Shown piece by piece: positions 36,417 to 45,266 of a stretch of 64,000 nt of DNA. The translations under genes and the position numbers were made by a program. Location: the NCBI RefSeq assembly GCF_032302195.1, contig NZ_CP135275.1, positions 4,588,001 to 4,652,000 of the forward strand, in the 5' to 3' direction. Position 1 is the first letter of the stretch. Each line of letters starts with the position of its first letter. The DNA is from Paenibacillus sp. MMS20-IR301. GTDB lineage: Bacteria; Bacillota; Bacilli; Paenibacillales; Paenibacillaceae. Under the pieces are notes generated by a model. It was not told the DNA's origin. It ran no database searches and saw nothing but the letters and a program-made list of their open reading frames with translations.

Positions 36417-36587
36417 CTACTCCGTCACCGCCGGCACGGAAATTTGCAGCTTGGTATAATCACATATGCAAATTTGATAGCGCTCTTCACCAACGATATG
36501 ATACCCGGTGGACAGAATACGAAAGGCAGGATTGTGTGTATCTACCTTATGGAGACTGCGGCAGCTGATGCAGTAATATTCTCTCAT
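36417..36587 (-). CDS. Small CxxC/CxC protein (56 residues)
   Basis: A short gene encodes 56 residues beginning MREYYCISCRSLHKVDTHN and containing YQICICDY. The two cysteine pairs (Cys6/Cys9 and Cys40/Cys42) could bind one metal ion or form disulfides. The ATG lies eight bases after GGAG, a TTGACC-N18-TAGACT promoter-like pair lies at 36605-36634, and a hairpin follows the stop. The promoter hexamer is very close to the ribosome binding site, so the transcript start is uncertain. No family was recognised. Confidence 0.6.
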   Translation of the reverse strand: MREYYCISCRSLHKVDTHNPAFRILSTGYHIVGEERYQICICDYTKLQISVPAVTE

Positions 36588-36735
36588 GGCTTCATCTCCG
36601 GCATAGTCTAGAAGAACTATTGTGAAACGGTCAACACTGCTTGAATCATATCATTGTCTTTTTCCGCATGTCAACATTAATCTGCATTTTCCGACATTTA
36701 TCTTCTCAGAAAGTAGAATTATGTCGTTAATTATT

Positions 36736-37587
36736 TCATACCTGGCTGCGGCAGCTCTGTGGTGAAATGCCCATATACTTCTTAAACAGCCGTGAAAAGT
36801 AGAACGGATCGGTATAGTGCAGCATTCCGGAGATTTCCTGTACCTGCAGTGAGGTGTTCAGCAAAAGATGCTTGGCCTCCGCGATCTTCAGCCTGTGGAT
36901 GTACTCATGCAAAGGATAGCCGCTGCTGCTGCGGACAGTACGGCGGAGTGTTGACATGGAGATATGCAGGGCAGCCGCAATAGCGGGAAGATCCGGCTGC
37001 TCGTAGATACAGGCGTTCAGTGCCTGACGGATATGCGGCATAGCACCCTCCTGAAGATTCCGGCTGCCTTGAATCAGCAGTGAGCATTCCAGCAGCATCT
37101 CTTCAAGCAGCAAAGCTGCCCGGTCAGCATCTCCAGGCACTCCTCCATCCATTAAACCCAGCACCTTTTCGAAGAAAGCCGCCAGTCCCTGCACTGCATT
37201 CGCCTGATAGACAATTCCCCCTGCGATCAGCCCGTTCTCCAGCCATTCCGCCACACGGCTCCCGCCGAAGTTAATGTAGTATTCATCCCAGTATCCGCCG
37301 GGCGGCGGTCCGAAGCTATAGCTGCGGCCCGGACGGAAAAAGAACAGGCTGCCTTCACGTACCTGCTGCTCCTTGCCCCCGTTCTCTGTATAGAAGCCGC
37401 TCCCTGATACTATATAAACAAGCGCCCAGTGCTCAAATAGAACCGCTGAGCGGAACAGTGTTCTTCCCGGCAGATGTCCTGCCTGCCCCACCGCAATCGA
37501 CTTGAGCCGCAGCCTGGAGGCTTCAACCTTGGAGTCGATGATGCGAATCGGATAAGGGCTGATCATATAATCCATGAGCTTGGGCAT
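36736..37587 (-). CDS. AraC-family transcriptional regulator
   Basis: This 283-residue protein has an N-terminal cupin ligand-binding domain (about 30-150, FFFRPGRSYSFGPPPGGYWD) and a C-terminal double HTH (about 185-283): LPAIAAALHISMSTLRRTVR and VQEISGMLHYTDPFYFSRLF. The ATG at 37587 is ten bases after GGAGG, while the earlier ATG at 37596 is too close to it. It is divergently transcribed from the GH20 gene with 84 bp between them, so it probably controls that gene and itself in response to a sugar. Confidence 0.9.
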   Translation of the reverse strand: MPKLMDYMISPYPIRIIDSKVEASRLRLKSIAVGQAGHLPGRTLFRSAVLFEHWALVYIVSGSGFYTENGGKEQQVREGSLFFFRPGRSYSFGPPPGGYWDEYYINFGGSRVAEWLENGLIAGGIVYQANAVQGLAAFFEKVLGLMDGGVPGDADRAALLLEEMLLECSLLIQGSRNLQEGAMPHIRQALNACIYEQPDLPAIAAALHISMSTLRRTVRSSSGYPLHEYIHRLKIAEAKHLLLNTSLQVQEISGMLHYTDPFYFSRLFKKYMGISPQSCRSQV

Positions 37588-37671
37588 ACATTGCATTCCT
37601 CCCTCTGTTTAGGAGTGATATGGTTGTAATGAAGATGATCATATTCTACATGAATAAGAGGTGTCCACGCT

Positions 37672-39603
37672 ATGTCCGATATTCATAAGCTGCAGCTGCT
37701 TCCCCGGCCGAAGACGGTCACATTGACCCAGGGCCAATACCATATTCCGGCCAAAGGGGCTATAGTGCTGGCGGATGAGACCAGCCAGGCTGTACTTCCC
37801 GCCGCCCGCAGGCTTCAGCGTATCCTTACACAGACCGTTCAGCTTAACCTGCCCTTATCCATTGGGGTCCGCCCGGCCGTTGCTCCAGCCTTTACCTTCA
37901 GTTACAAGGCCGGGCTGCCGGCCGGAGCCTATGAGATTCACATTGGCGGGCAGGGAATCACGGCTGTCTCCAGCTCTCCGGAGGGAGCCTATTATGCCGC
38001 CGGAACACTGAAGCAGCTGCTGGAGCAATATGGCCGCAGTCTGCCGCAGCTGGTCATCTGTGATGAGCCTGATTTCGCCGCCAGAGGCCTGATGCTCGAT
38101 ATCAGCCGCAACAAGATTCCGAAGCTCGAAACTTTATACGGCATCATTGAGCTGATGTCTGATCTGAAGCTGAACCAGCTGCAGCTATATATAGAAGGAG
38201 CACCGTTTGCCTATGAGTCATTCCCGCAGGTGTGGGAGCTTGAAACCCCTATAACAGGTGAGGAAATCCTGCTGCTGGATGCCTATTGCCGCGAGCGTTA
38301 TATTGAGCTGGTGCCTAACCAGAACAGCTTCGGCCATATGGAAGGCTGGCTGACCCGGCCGGAATTCAATCATCTGGCCGAGATTCCGGCCGGCTTCATG
38401 CTGCCGGACCATATGTACGACAGCGATTTATACCCTGAGGGCCTGTTCATGCATCCGGGGACCTTCAACACAGAAGACCCGGAGGTGCTGGAGCTTCTCG
38501 GAACGATGTATGATGATCTGCTTCCTTACTTCACCTCGGATTTATTCAATGTCGGCTGTGATGAGACTTATGAGCTGGGTCTGGGCCAGACCAAAGCGCT
38601 GGCCGACTCCGCAGGCAAGGGAGCCCTCTATTTATCCTTCCTGCAGAAGATACAGGCTCTTGTCCAGACACGCGGTAAAACAATGCAGTTCTGGGGCGAT
38701 ATTATCATCCAGCATCCCGAGCTGATTCCGCAGCTGCCTGAAGGTATTATCGCTATGGAATGGGGATACAGCGCGGCACATCCGTTCGAAGCGGATACGC
38801 TCAAATTCCGCGAAGCGGGCATTCCGTTCTATGTATGCCCGGGGACCAGCTCCTGGAATTCACTGACCGGCCGCACCGACAATATGCTGGAGAATCTGCG
38901 CAGCGCAGCTGTTCACGGCAAGCAGAACGGGGCCATCGGCTACCTGATTACTGATTGGGGGGATTTCGGCCACTGGCAGCATCTTCCGGTCAGCTATCCC
39001 GGATTCGTATACGGAGCCGCACTTGCCTGGAATGTAGAGGAGAATCTGGAGGCTGATGTAGCGGGCTATCTGAACACCTCAGTCTTCCATGACCGTTCAG
39101 AAACCATTGGCCAGCTGCTGCTCGACCTTGGTAACTACTACAAGTTCGAATCCGGAATGATCCGCCCGAACGACACGGAAATGTCTATGCTGCTGCGCAG
39201 CAGCCTGGACAATGTGCTGCTGGCAGAGAAGCTTAGCGCGCAGCAGCTTCAGCAGCTTGAGCATTATATTAACGGCATTGAGGCAAGGCTCGATGATCTG
39301 GCGCTGGAATGCCGCGATGCGGGACTTGTCCTTGAAGAGCTGGGCAACGGGATTCACTTCGTGAAGCACGCCCTGCAGCTGACCCGGCTTAAGCAGCAGC
39401 TGGCCGGGGCAGACCGGAGCAGCCTTGCTGCACTTGTTCAGGCTCAGCTTCATGATCTCGATGTCCTGCTTCATCAATACCGGCAGCTGTGGACACGGCG
39501 CAACCGGCTGGGCGGCCTTACGCAAAGCGTCTCGAGGCTGGTCCGTCTGCGCGGCGAATATGCTGCACTTGCAGCCGGTCTGGCAGAGGCTGCTGCAGAG
39601 TAA
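37672..39603 (+). CDS. GH20 beta-N-acetylhexosaminidase (cytoplasmic)
   Basis: This 643-residue enzyme lacks a signal peptide, so it acts inside the cell. An N-terminal GH20b-like domain (about 1-135) precedes the barrel, which starts at ARGLMLDISRNKIPK. The catalytic pair is FNVGCDETYELG (Asp-Glu near 300). The C-terminal ~150 residues are helical. It removes terminal GlcNAc/GalNAc, or a related sugar, from imported oligosaccharides by substrate-assisted catalysis. The divergent AraC gene is its likely regulator, and a strong terminator follows. Confidence 0.9.
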   Translation: MSDIHKLQLLPRPKTVTLTQGQYHIPAKGAIVLADETSQAVLPAARRLQRILTQTVQLNLPLSIGVRPAVAPAFTFSYKAGLPAGAYEIHIGGQGITAVSSSPEGAYYAAGTLKQLLEQYGRSLPQLVICDEPDFAARGLMLDISRNKIPKLETLYGIIELMSDLKLNQLQLYIEGAPFAYESFPQVWELETPITGEEILLLDAYCRERYIELVPNQNSFGHMEGWLTRPEFNHLAEIPAGFMLPDHMYDSDLYPEGLFMHPGTFNTEDPEVLELLGTMYDDLLPYFTSDLFNVGCDETYELGLGQTKALADSAGKGALYLSFLQKIQALVQTRGKTMQFWGDIIIQHPELIPQLPEGIIAMEWGYSAAHPFEADTLKFREAGIPFYVCPGTSSWNSLTGRTDNMLENLRSAAVHGKQNGAIGYLITDWGDFGHWQHLPVSYPGFVYGAALAWNVEENLEADVAGYLNTSVFHDRSETIGQLLLDLGNYYKFESGMIRPNDTEMSMLLRSSLDNVLLAEKLSAQQLQQLEHYINGIEARLDDLALECRDAGLVLEELGNGIHFVKHALQLTRLKQQLAGADRSSLAALVQAQLHDLDVLLHQYRQLWTRRNRLGGLTQSVSRLVRLRGEYAALAAGLAEAAAE

Positions 39604-39646
39604 GCCGAATCCTCTGCCCCCTCCCCGAAGCATTTCGCATAAAAAC

Positions 39647-39695
39647 AGCCCGGCAGCCCTTCTCCAATGATGAGAAGGGCTGCCGGGCTATTTTG
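39647..39695 (+). terminator. Rho-independent terminator of the GH20 gene
   Basis: AGCCCGGCAGCCCTTCTC and its exact complement form an 18-bp stem with a short loop, followed by ATTTTG. Confidence 0.93.
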
Positions 39696-39822
39696 CCTAG
39701 TTATGACAGAGCTTTCCAAATTCTGATTGTAATAGGTCGAATGTAGGATTATAATCAGGACGAATAACCACTTTTTGCCTAATAATAGAAGGAAAATAAA
39801 TATTTTGACAGGAGACCCGCCT

Positions 39823-40758
39823 ATGGATTGGCTTCATGCTTACGAGGATGACCTCCGTGTGGTATTTCAGGAGAGCAGCAGGATCATCGCCGGATTTCCC
39901 GAACCGCTTAATGCCGGGGGTCTGGCCTATCTTGACCAGTTCGACGTCTTCCGGACAGGAAGCCATAAGAATTACATATGTTATCTGCTGCCCTTCTGGC
40001 TACAGGACAACTGTGGCCTAAGCACTACGCTTACCCGCCAGATGTCCGCCGGCAACGTCTTGTTTATGCTCTACTTTTTCCTGCAGGATGATCTGATGGA
40101 CAACCCGGAGGCCTCCGCTGCCGCCGCCCTTCCGCTGGCCAATCTGCTCTATGTCGAATTTCTCAATATATACCGGCCGCTGTTCCCTCCGGATTCTCCC
40201 TTCTGGTCCTGCTTCAGCCGTTATATTACAGAGTGGGCAGACAGCGTAAGCGGGGAGTCTGCCGCAGATTACTTCCTGAATGACCGTCTCCGCGTCTCCC
40301 ATAAAGCCAGCCCGCTCAAGCTGACCAGCACCGCTGCACTGCTGCTCTCCGGACAAGCCGATTCGATAGCCGGGGCTGAAGAGATGATTCATGATGTACT
40401 TTTGACGCTGCAGATGCTGGATGATTATGAGGATTGGGAGCAGGATCTGGAGGAGGGCAGCTATAACTGCCTGCTGTCCCTCGTACGCAGCCAGGCAGGG
40501 AATAAGACCGGAGCACTAACCAAAGCAGCAGTGAAGGATTATATCTATACGGCAGGCGGACTTGCGGCATATGCGGAAACGGCTCAGGCTACGCACAGGA
40601 ATCTGGAAGCACTTACATTGAAGCTTCCCCATCTCCTGTCCTTCCATCAGGTGCTGGTGAAGAACCTGCAGCACATAGCCGCCGCCATTGAGGCTGAGAA
40701 GCAGCTGCTGCAGAGCGGCGGCCTCAATTACTGGCTATCCAAAAATATGAATAAATAA
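39823..40758 (+). CDS. Class I isoprenoid synthase-fold enzyme (ComQ-like candidate prenyltransferase)
   Basis: This 311-residue, mostly helical protein carries two aspartate-rich motifs of trans-isoprenyl diphosphate synthases and ComQ: FFLQDDLMDNPE (DDLMD, 89-93) and LQMLDDYEDWEQD (DDYED, 200-204). ComQ of Bacillus has the same fold and attaches geranyl or farnesyl to a tryptophan of ComX. The ATG at 39823 follows AGGAG by about nine bases; an in-frame ATG at 39775 lacks such a site. The next gene, 87 bp downstream, encodes a small peptide ending in tryptophan. No other isoprenoid genes are nearby, so peptide prenylation is more likely than terpene synthesis, but it is inferred. Confidence 0.78.
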   Translation: MDWLHAYEDDLRVVFQESSRIIAGFPEPLNAGGLAYLDQFDVFRTGSHKNYICYLLPFWLQDNCGLSTTLTRQMSAGNVLFMLYFFLQDDLMDNPEASAAAALPLANLLYVEFLNIYRPLFPPDSPFWSCFSRYITEWADSVSGESAADYFLNDRLRVSHKASPLKLTSTAALLLSGQADSIAGAEEMIHDVLLTLQMLDDYEDWEQDLEEGSYNCLLSLVRSQAGNKTGALTKAAVKDYIYTAGGLAAYAETAQATHRNLEALTLKLPHLLSFHQVLVKNLQHIAAAIEAEKQLLQSGGLNYWLSKNMNK

Positions 40759-40778
40759 GAAAGTCTAGAAAAAAGTAA

Positions 40779-40807
40779 TAGAATTATAGAATGGCCTATG
40801 CTATACT
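40779..40807 (+). promoter_or_regulatory. Extended -10 promoter of the peptide gene
   Basis: TGCTATACT (40799-40807) is an extended -10 (TGnTATACT). The -35 region (TAGAAT, 17 bp upstream) is weak. It would let the peptide gene be transcribed separately from, and more strongly than, the enzyme gene. Confidence 0.5.
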
Positions 40808-40845
40808 GATCAGGAAAATATAACCATTTCGGAAGGGTGATTATT

Positions 40846-41085
40846 TTGTCAGAAGCAATTCTTAAGAATCAAGTGATTCAGAAGGCATGGGAAGATCCAA
40901 GTTTCAAACAGAGACTACTCACAGATCCGAAAGCAGCCCTCCAAGAAGTGCTGGGAATTAACCTTCCTGACAACATCACATTGAAGACGGTAGAGGAAGG
41001 CTCCAATGAATTCTATCTGGTCATCCCTCCTAATCCTGCTTCAGGCGTAATGAAGACAGATGTCGCCCCTCTTAGTTCCTGGTAG
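40846..41085 (+). CDS. NHLP-leader RiPP-type precursor peptide (candidate prenylated pheromone)
   Basis: The 79-residue product has a leader that follows the nitrile-hydratase-like leader pattern: AWEDPSFKQRLLTDPKAAL (about 15-33), then LPDNITLKTVEE and FYLVIPPNP. The short C-terminal part, ASGVMKTDVAPLSSW, has no cysteine and ends in Trp79. That Trp is a natural target for a ComQ-like prenyltransferase. The start is TTG behind AAGGGTGAT, which pairs well with 16S rRNA; an alternative GTG at 40837 overlaps that site. The cleavage site is not visible as a GG motif, so where the leader ends is unknown. It ends 22 bp from the convergent kinase gene. Confidence 0.85.
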   Translation: MSEAILKNQVIQKAWEDPSFKQRLLTDPKAALQEVLGINLPDNITLKTVEEGSNEFYLVIPPNPASGVMKTDVAPLSSW

Positions 41086-41107
41086 GCCTATAAGATTATA
41101 GTATTCA

Positions 41108-43027
41108 TCAGGAGTTGGGATCATCCGGACCCTCTGCCCGCGGCAGAATGGTGATGGATTCGGTCCCGGCTCCTTTTTTGCTCATAAACCGGATTTCCCC
41201 TTCCATTGCCTCAATAATGCGGAAGGTCACCATCAGCCCGAGACCGGTCCCCTTTGTCTTATTGGAAGAGAAATACGGCTCACCCAGCCGGCTGAGCACC
41301 CCCGGTTCCATCCCGACTCCGTTATCCTTGATGTGAATATGTACCTTATCCCCCCGGCCATAGGCCAGCAGATGAATAGTACCTTCATTCTCCAGCGACT
41401 CAATACTGTTCTTAATAATGTTAATGAGCGCCTGCTTGAACTTGGAGGAATTGCCTTTGACCCGCAGGCCTTCTTCTACGTCCAGGATCATCTTGCCTCC
41501 GTTCAAGTGGCATAAAGGCAGCAGTATACTCCGGATATGCATGAATTCTTCATTAACATCAAGCAGCGAGACCTGTTCGAACTCCGGTTTGGCAAACGTC
41601 AGGAAATCAGTGATGATGCTGGCCGCGCGGTCCAGCTCACTAAGGGCCATGAACAGGTATCTCCGCTCATCCCCGCTCGACTTCTCGCTGAGCAGCTGCA
41701 GGAAGCCTCTTGTGACCTGAAGCGGATTGCGTACCTCATGCGCCACAGAGGCGGCAAGCTCGCTGATAATCTCCATTTTCTCCGAACGCTGCAGTTCATT
41801 ATTGAATAGCTCCAGCTCCCGTGAATACCGCACAACCTGCTGATGATTCTGCGCCAGCCGGCGCCCCAGAATGACAATCAGCGACAGGATGAACACAACC
41901 AGCGCCCATTTCCAGTAGAACAGATCATAATTCCCGCCCTTGATGTAATACCAGATCAGCTCGGAGACCCCGGTTAATGCCGCAGTGCCGAAGCCCACCG
42001 CAAAGATAATTGCATCCTTGTTGCGTCTCAGGGAGAACACGATGACACAGCCGATAAGCAGAATGAATTGCAGAATCATAATAATACCGATAATTCTGGC
42101 CGAGACGATGTAATAGAATTCTACAAATCTGTCGCCGGAGAGTGCGTTTATAATCAGACAAATCAGACAGAAGAAAGAATAGCAGGTTTGAAATTTACGG
42201 AACTTGCGGATCATGCCGTACTTGCCGCCGCCGAATATTTTCTCGAACAGGAAGGTCAGGGCAGGGAGCAGCGACAGCAGCGCTATATCAAAGAACACCA
42301 CACTGATCCCGCCAAGATAGCTGTAGAAGGAATAAGTGAAGGGAGAATAGGTAATGGACAATATGCCAGTGGAAGCAATGACGATCGACAGAGAGGCAGC
42401 AACCCCGAAATATTCCTTGTTCAAATAAAAAGCACACACAAACAGGACCACCGCCACAAATATAAAGGCGCCGCCCAGAATGAGGTCGATGAGGCCGTTT
42501 TTGATATAATCCTTAATCAGCACACTGTGCTCGCCAATCCTTACATTCTCTTTAATTCCGATCCGGTCCTGCAGCGTTTCCGTCCATATGTACATGGTCT
42601 TGCCGTTATCCCTGAAATCCAGCGGCACCAGCAGTGAATAATTATCCTTGATGAAGCTGCGGTCGCCTTCAAAAATCAGCCGCTCCTCTACATACACCTT
42701 AACATGCAGCGCATAGATGGTCTGAATATAAACAGACGGCGAGGTGTAGCTGTAATCAGGCAATGTAATCTTCGTCCAGGCAGACGATACGCCGGTTGGC
42801 ATCTGCGGCATGTCCACCTTCGCTTCTACATCCATCCAGCCTTCCGTATCACTTACAGGAACCTTGCGTCCGCTGTCGCCCGGCCCCTCCTGCCACTTCA
42901 TCTGCCAATGGCTGATCTCGCCGGCCGGGTGCGGGCTACTTTGCGCCGAGACCAGAAAGGAACCGCAGATAACAGTGAGCAGGAGCACAACCAGCGTTAT
43001 ATGTAAACTTTTGAACGTCAAAGACAT
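41108..43027 (-). CDS. 7TM sporulation-type sensor histidine kinase (copy 1)
   Basis: This 639-residue protein has a signal/anchor (about 8-28), an extracytoplasmic beta domain of about 150 residues resembling the 7TMR-DISM sensor region, and seven membrane segments (about 180-392). The HisKA domain (SVAHEVRNPLQVTRGFLQLL, His430) is of the KinA/KinB type. The ATPase domain has NIIKNSIESL (N box), IKDNGVGM (G1) and KTKGTGLGLMV (G2). No response regulator is adjacent, which is typical of kinases feeding Spo0F. It converges on the precursor peptide gene, making the processed peptide a candidate ligand. The ribosome binding site is GAGGTG. Confidence 0.9.
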   Translation of the reverse strand: MSLTFKSLHITLVVLLLTVICGSFLVSAQSSPHPAGEISHWQMKWQEGPGDSGRKVPVSDTEGWMDVEAKVDMPQMPTGVSSAWTKITLPDYSYTSPSVYIQTIYALHVKVYVEERLIFEGDRSFIKDNYSLLVPLDFRDNGKTMYIWTETLQDRIGIKENVRIGEHSVLIKDYIKNGLIDLILGGAFIFVAVVLFVCAFYLNKEYFGVAASLSIVIASTGILSITYSPFTYSFYSYLGGISVVFFDIALLSLLPALTFLFEKIFGGGKYGMIRKFRKFQTCYSFFCLICLIINALSGDRFVEFYYIVSARIIGIIMILQFILLIGCVIVFSLRRNKDAIIFAVGFGTAALTGVSELIWYYIKGGNYDLFYWKWALVVFILSLIVILGRRLAQNHQQVVRYSRELELFNNELQRSEKMEIISELAASVAHEVRNPLQVTRGFLQLLSEKSSGDERRYLFMALSELDRAASIITDFLTFAKPEFEQVSLLDVNEEFMHIRSILLPLCHLNGGKMILDVEEGLRVKGNSSKFKQALINIIKNSIESLENEGTIHLLAYGRGDKVHIHIKDNGVGMEPGVLSRLGEPYFSSNKTKGTGLGLMVTFRIIEAMEGEIRFMSKKGAGTESITILPRAEGPDDPNS

Positions 43028-43134
43028 GCAAGCACCTCAGAAGAAAGTTTCAGAAGCAATGTTCTGTTAATGTTAGTATTTCGCTCAACCCTCTGCCCAT
43101 CCCTTCAAAAAAACGGAATAAACAAAAATAATTT

Positions 43135-45033
43135 CTAATTATTGATCAAGGCTGGCAGTTTAACAATAACTTCTGTTCCCTCACCCTTCCGGCTATGAAA
43201 TTCAATAGAACCGTTCATCGCTTCAATGATACGGAAGGTGACCATCAGACCGAGACCTGTCCCCTTCGTTTTGTTGGAATAATAAGGCTCACCCAATCGG
43301 GCCAGCTCACTGACCTTCATCCCCTCGCCGTTATCCCGCACACTAATCAGGATCTGCCCGCCGGTCCTCCACGCAGTTACTACAATCAGACCTTCTTCCT
43401 CCAGCGACTCGATACTGTTCTTGATCAGGTTGATGAACGCCTGCTTGAATTTGGCCGGGCTACCGTTCACCTGCAGGTCCTCCTGCAGCTGCAGCTCGAT
43501 GGCTCCTCCCTGAAGATTGGCCAGGGGAACGAGAATTCCCGACACATGCTTCAGCTCTCCCGAGACTTCGAATACATCTTCCGCATCGGTGCCGGGCTTG
43601 GCAAAGGTCAGGAAATCCGTAATAATTACCGATGCCCGGTCCAGCTCCTCCATAGCCATCTGCAAATACTCCTTCTCCTGCTTGCCTGAGCGCTCCCCCA
43701 GAATCTGCAGGAAACCCCGCGTTACCTGCAACGGGTTCCGTACCTCATGGGCAACCGAAGCCGCAAGCTCGCTGATGATCTCCATTTTCTCCGAACGCTG
43801 CAGCTCATTATTGAATTTCTCCAGCTTCCTGGAATATTCCACTGCCTTCTCATGGCTGCCGGCAAACCTCCGGCCCAGAATCACGATGAGCGATATAACG
43901 AAGACCACGACTCCCCATTTCCACCAGTGCAGATGATATCGTTCAGCCGAGAAGAAGTAAATCAGCAGCTCACTCAGTGACAACACGGCAAATACCGAGA
44001 AGCCAATTGTGAAGATTATGGCATCCCGATTGCCTCTGCGGGCATAAGACAGCGACATATACAGCAGATATATGAACTGGGCGATCATGAGCATACCGGC
44101 TACATTGACCGTCAGAAACCTGTAAATATCATCGATCCGGAAAGCAAGCAGTGCATTGAGCAGAAGCGCCCCCAGGCAGAAAAGCGAGTACGCCACTTGA
44201 ACATTGCGCAGCCGGGTAGTCAGCCCGCGCTTGCCGGGTCCGAATAGCTGTTCGAAATAAATTGTAAATGACGGCAGAAGCGTGAACAGTGCCAGATCGA
44301 AGCAGACCTCCGTCAGACGCCCCCCGCTGCTTACAATCAGCGGAAGGAACGGTGAATACGTAATCAGCAGCACACCAAAGGAAATAATGACCAGTATCAG
44401 GAATAAGCCGCCGGAGAAAAAGTCCGGTTTAAGGAACAGCAGGCAGATCAGCAGCGCCCCGCCCATAAAGACCAGCGCCGCTCCGATGACCAGATCGACC
44501 ATATCCTGCTTCACATAGAAGGACAGCAGCTTCTCATAGCTGCCTACCCTGACCTCTCCAAGGGTTCCAAATTCCCTGCCGCTGCCGGCGCTCCAGAGAT
44601 ACAGCTGGCCGCCGCTGTCTCCGCCCGATAACGGAATCAGTACCTTATTCCCGTTATAGTTTATGACCCCCTTGGAATCATAGATTAGCCTGCCGTCTAT
44701 ATATGCTTTTAGGCGGTCACCATATACTTTATCAATCAGAAGTGCCGAATTCGCCTCTGTCCGCGGTAGAGTAAACCGCAGCCAGGCAGAAGCAGCACCT
44801 GCAGGCGCATGGGGCCTGGGTGACTCTGCCTGCACAGTCCTCCACGCTCCGGAAGGTGCTGCCATGGTCTCCTGAATATCACTTCTCGCTGTCTGCTCCC
44901 ACTTAAGCCCCCATACCGGCAGGGCAACCTCCTTGTGTCCGCCCCATTCCATGGCGATGCCAACCGGAATGACGGCAATCACGAGCAGCAGCATGATTAA
45001 CGCTGCCGCTGTTTTTGTTGATGGCAACTTCAT
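43135..45033 (-). CDS. 7TM sporulation-type sensor histidine kinase (copy 2)
   Basis: This 632-residue paralogue of the downstream kinase has the same layout: a signal/anchor (8-27), an extracytoplasmic beta domain (about 30-170), seven membrane segments (about 178-390), HisKA with SVAHEVRNPLQVTRGFLQIL (His429) and a full ATPase domain (NLIKNSIESL, VRDNGEGM, KTKGTGLGLMV). The linker and HisKA region are nearly identical in both copies, whereas the outer domains have diverged, as expected if they sense different ligands. Both share the TGAGGTGC ribosome binding site. A perfect Spo0A-box 7-mer lies 56 bp upstream of the start. Confidence 0.9.
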   Translation of the reverse strand: MKLPSTKTAAALIMLLLVIAVIPVGIAMEWGGHKEVALPVWGLKWEQTARSDIQETMAAPSGAWRTVQAESPRPHAPAGAASAWLRFTLPRTEANSALLIDKVYGDRLKAYIDGRLIYDSKGVINYNGNKVLIPLSGGDSGGQLYLWSAGSGREFGTLGEVRVGSYEKLLSFYVKQDMVDLVIGAALVFMGGALLICLLFLKPDFFSGGLFLILVIISFGVLLITYSPFLPLIVSSGGRLTEVCFDLALFTLLPSFTIYFEQLFGPGKRGLTTRLRNVQVAYSLFCLGALLLNALLAFRIDDIYRFLTVNVAGMLMIAQFIYLLYMSLSYARRGNRDAIIFTIGFSVFAVLSLSELLIYFFSAERYHLHWWKWGVVVFVISLIVILGRRFAGSHEKAVEYSRKLEKFNNELQRSEKMEIISELAASVAHEVRNPLQVTRGFLQILGERSGKQEKEYLQMAMEELDRASVIITDFLTFAKPGTDAEDVFEVSGELKHVSGILVPLANLQGGAIELQLQEDLQVNGSPAKFKQAFINLIKNSIESLEEEGLIVVTAWRTGGQILISVRDNGEGMKVSELARLGEPYYSNKTKGTGLGLMVTFRIIEAMNGSIEFHSRKGEGTEVIVKLPALINN

Positions 45034-45088
45034 TGTGGCACCTCAGTGAATCCTTAGTTGTATTTACATAGTTCATATGATTCTTATT

Positions 45089-45095
45089 TTCGACA
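45089..45095 (-). promoter_or_regulatory. Candidate Spo0A box upstream of the kinase pair
   Basis: TGTCGAA on the minus strand is an exact match to the Spo0A box. It sits in the promoter region of the kinase genes. A 7-base match can occur by chance, so support is moderate. Confidence 0.35.
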
Positions 45096-45266
45096 ACGTT
45101 CGCACTATACCTGCCTAATCTTGCAAAAAACCTCGAAATAACACGTATGATTTGGTTATTTCCTCTGAACATTGAATATATTAAGACAATGGGCTGCCTT
45201 ACAGGTATACAGATTCGCCTCTGGTGTAACGGGTATACAATTACTATAAGATGAAGGAGGCTTGCC

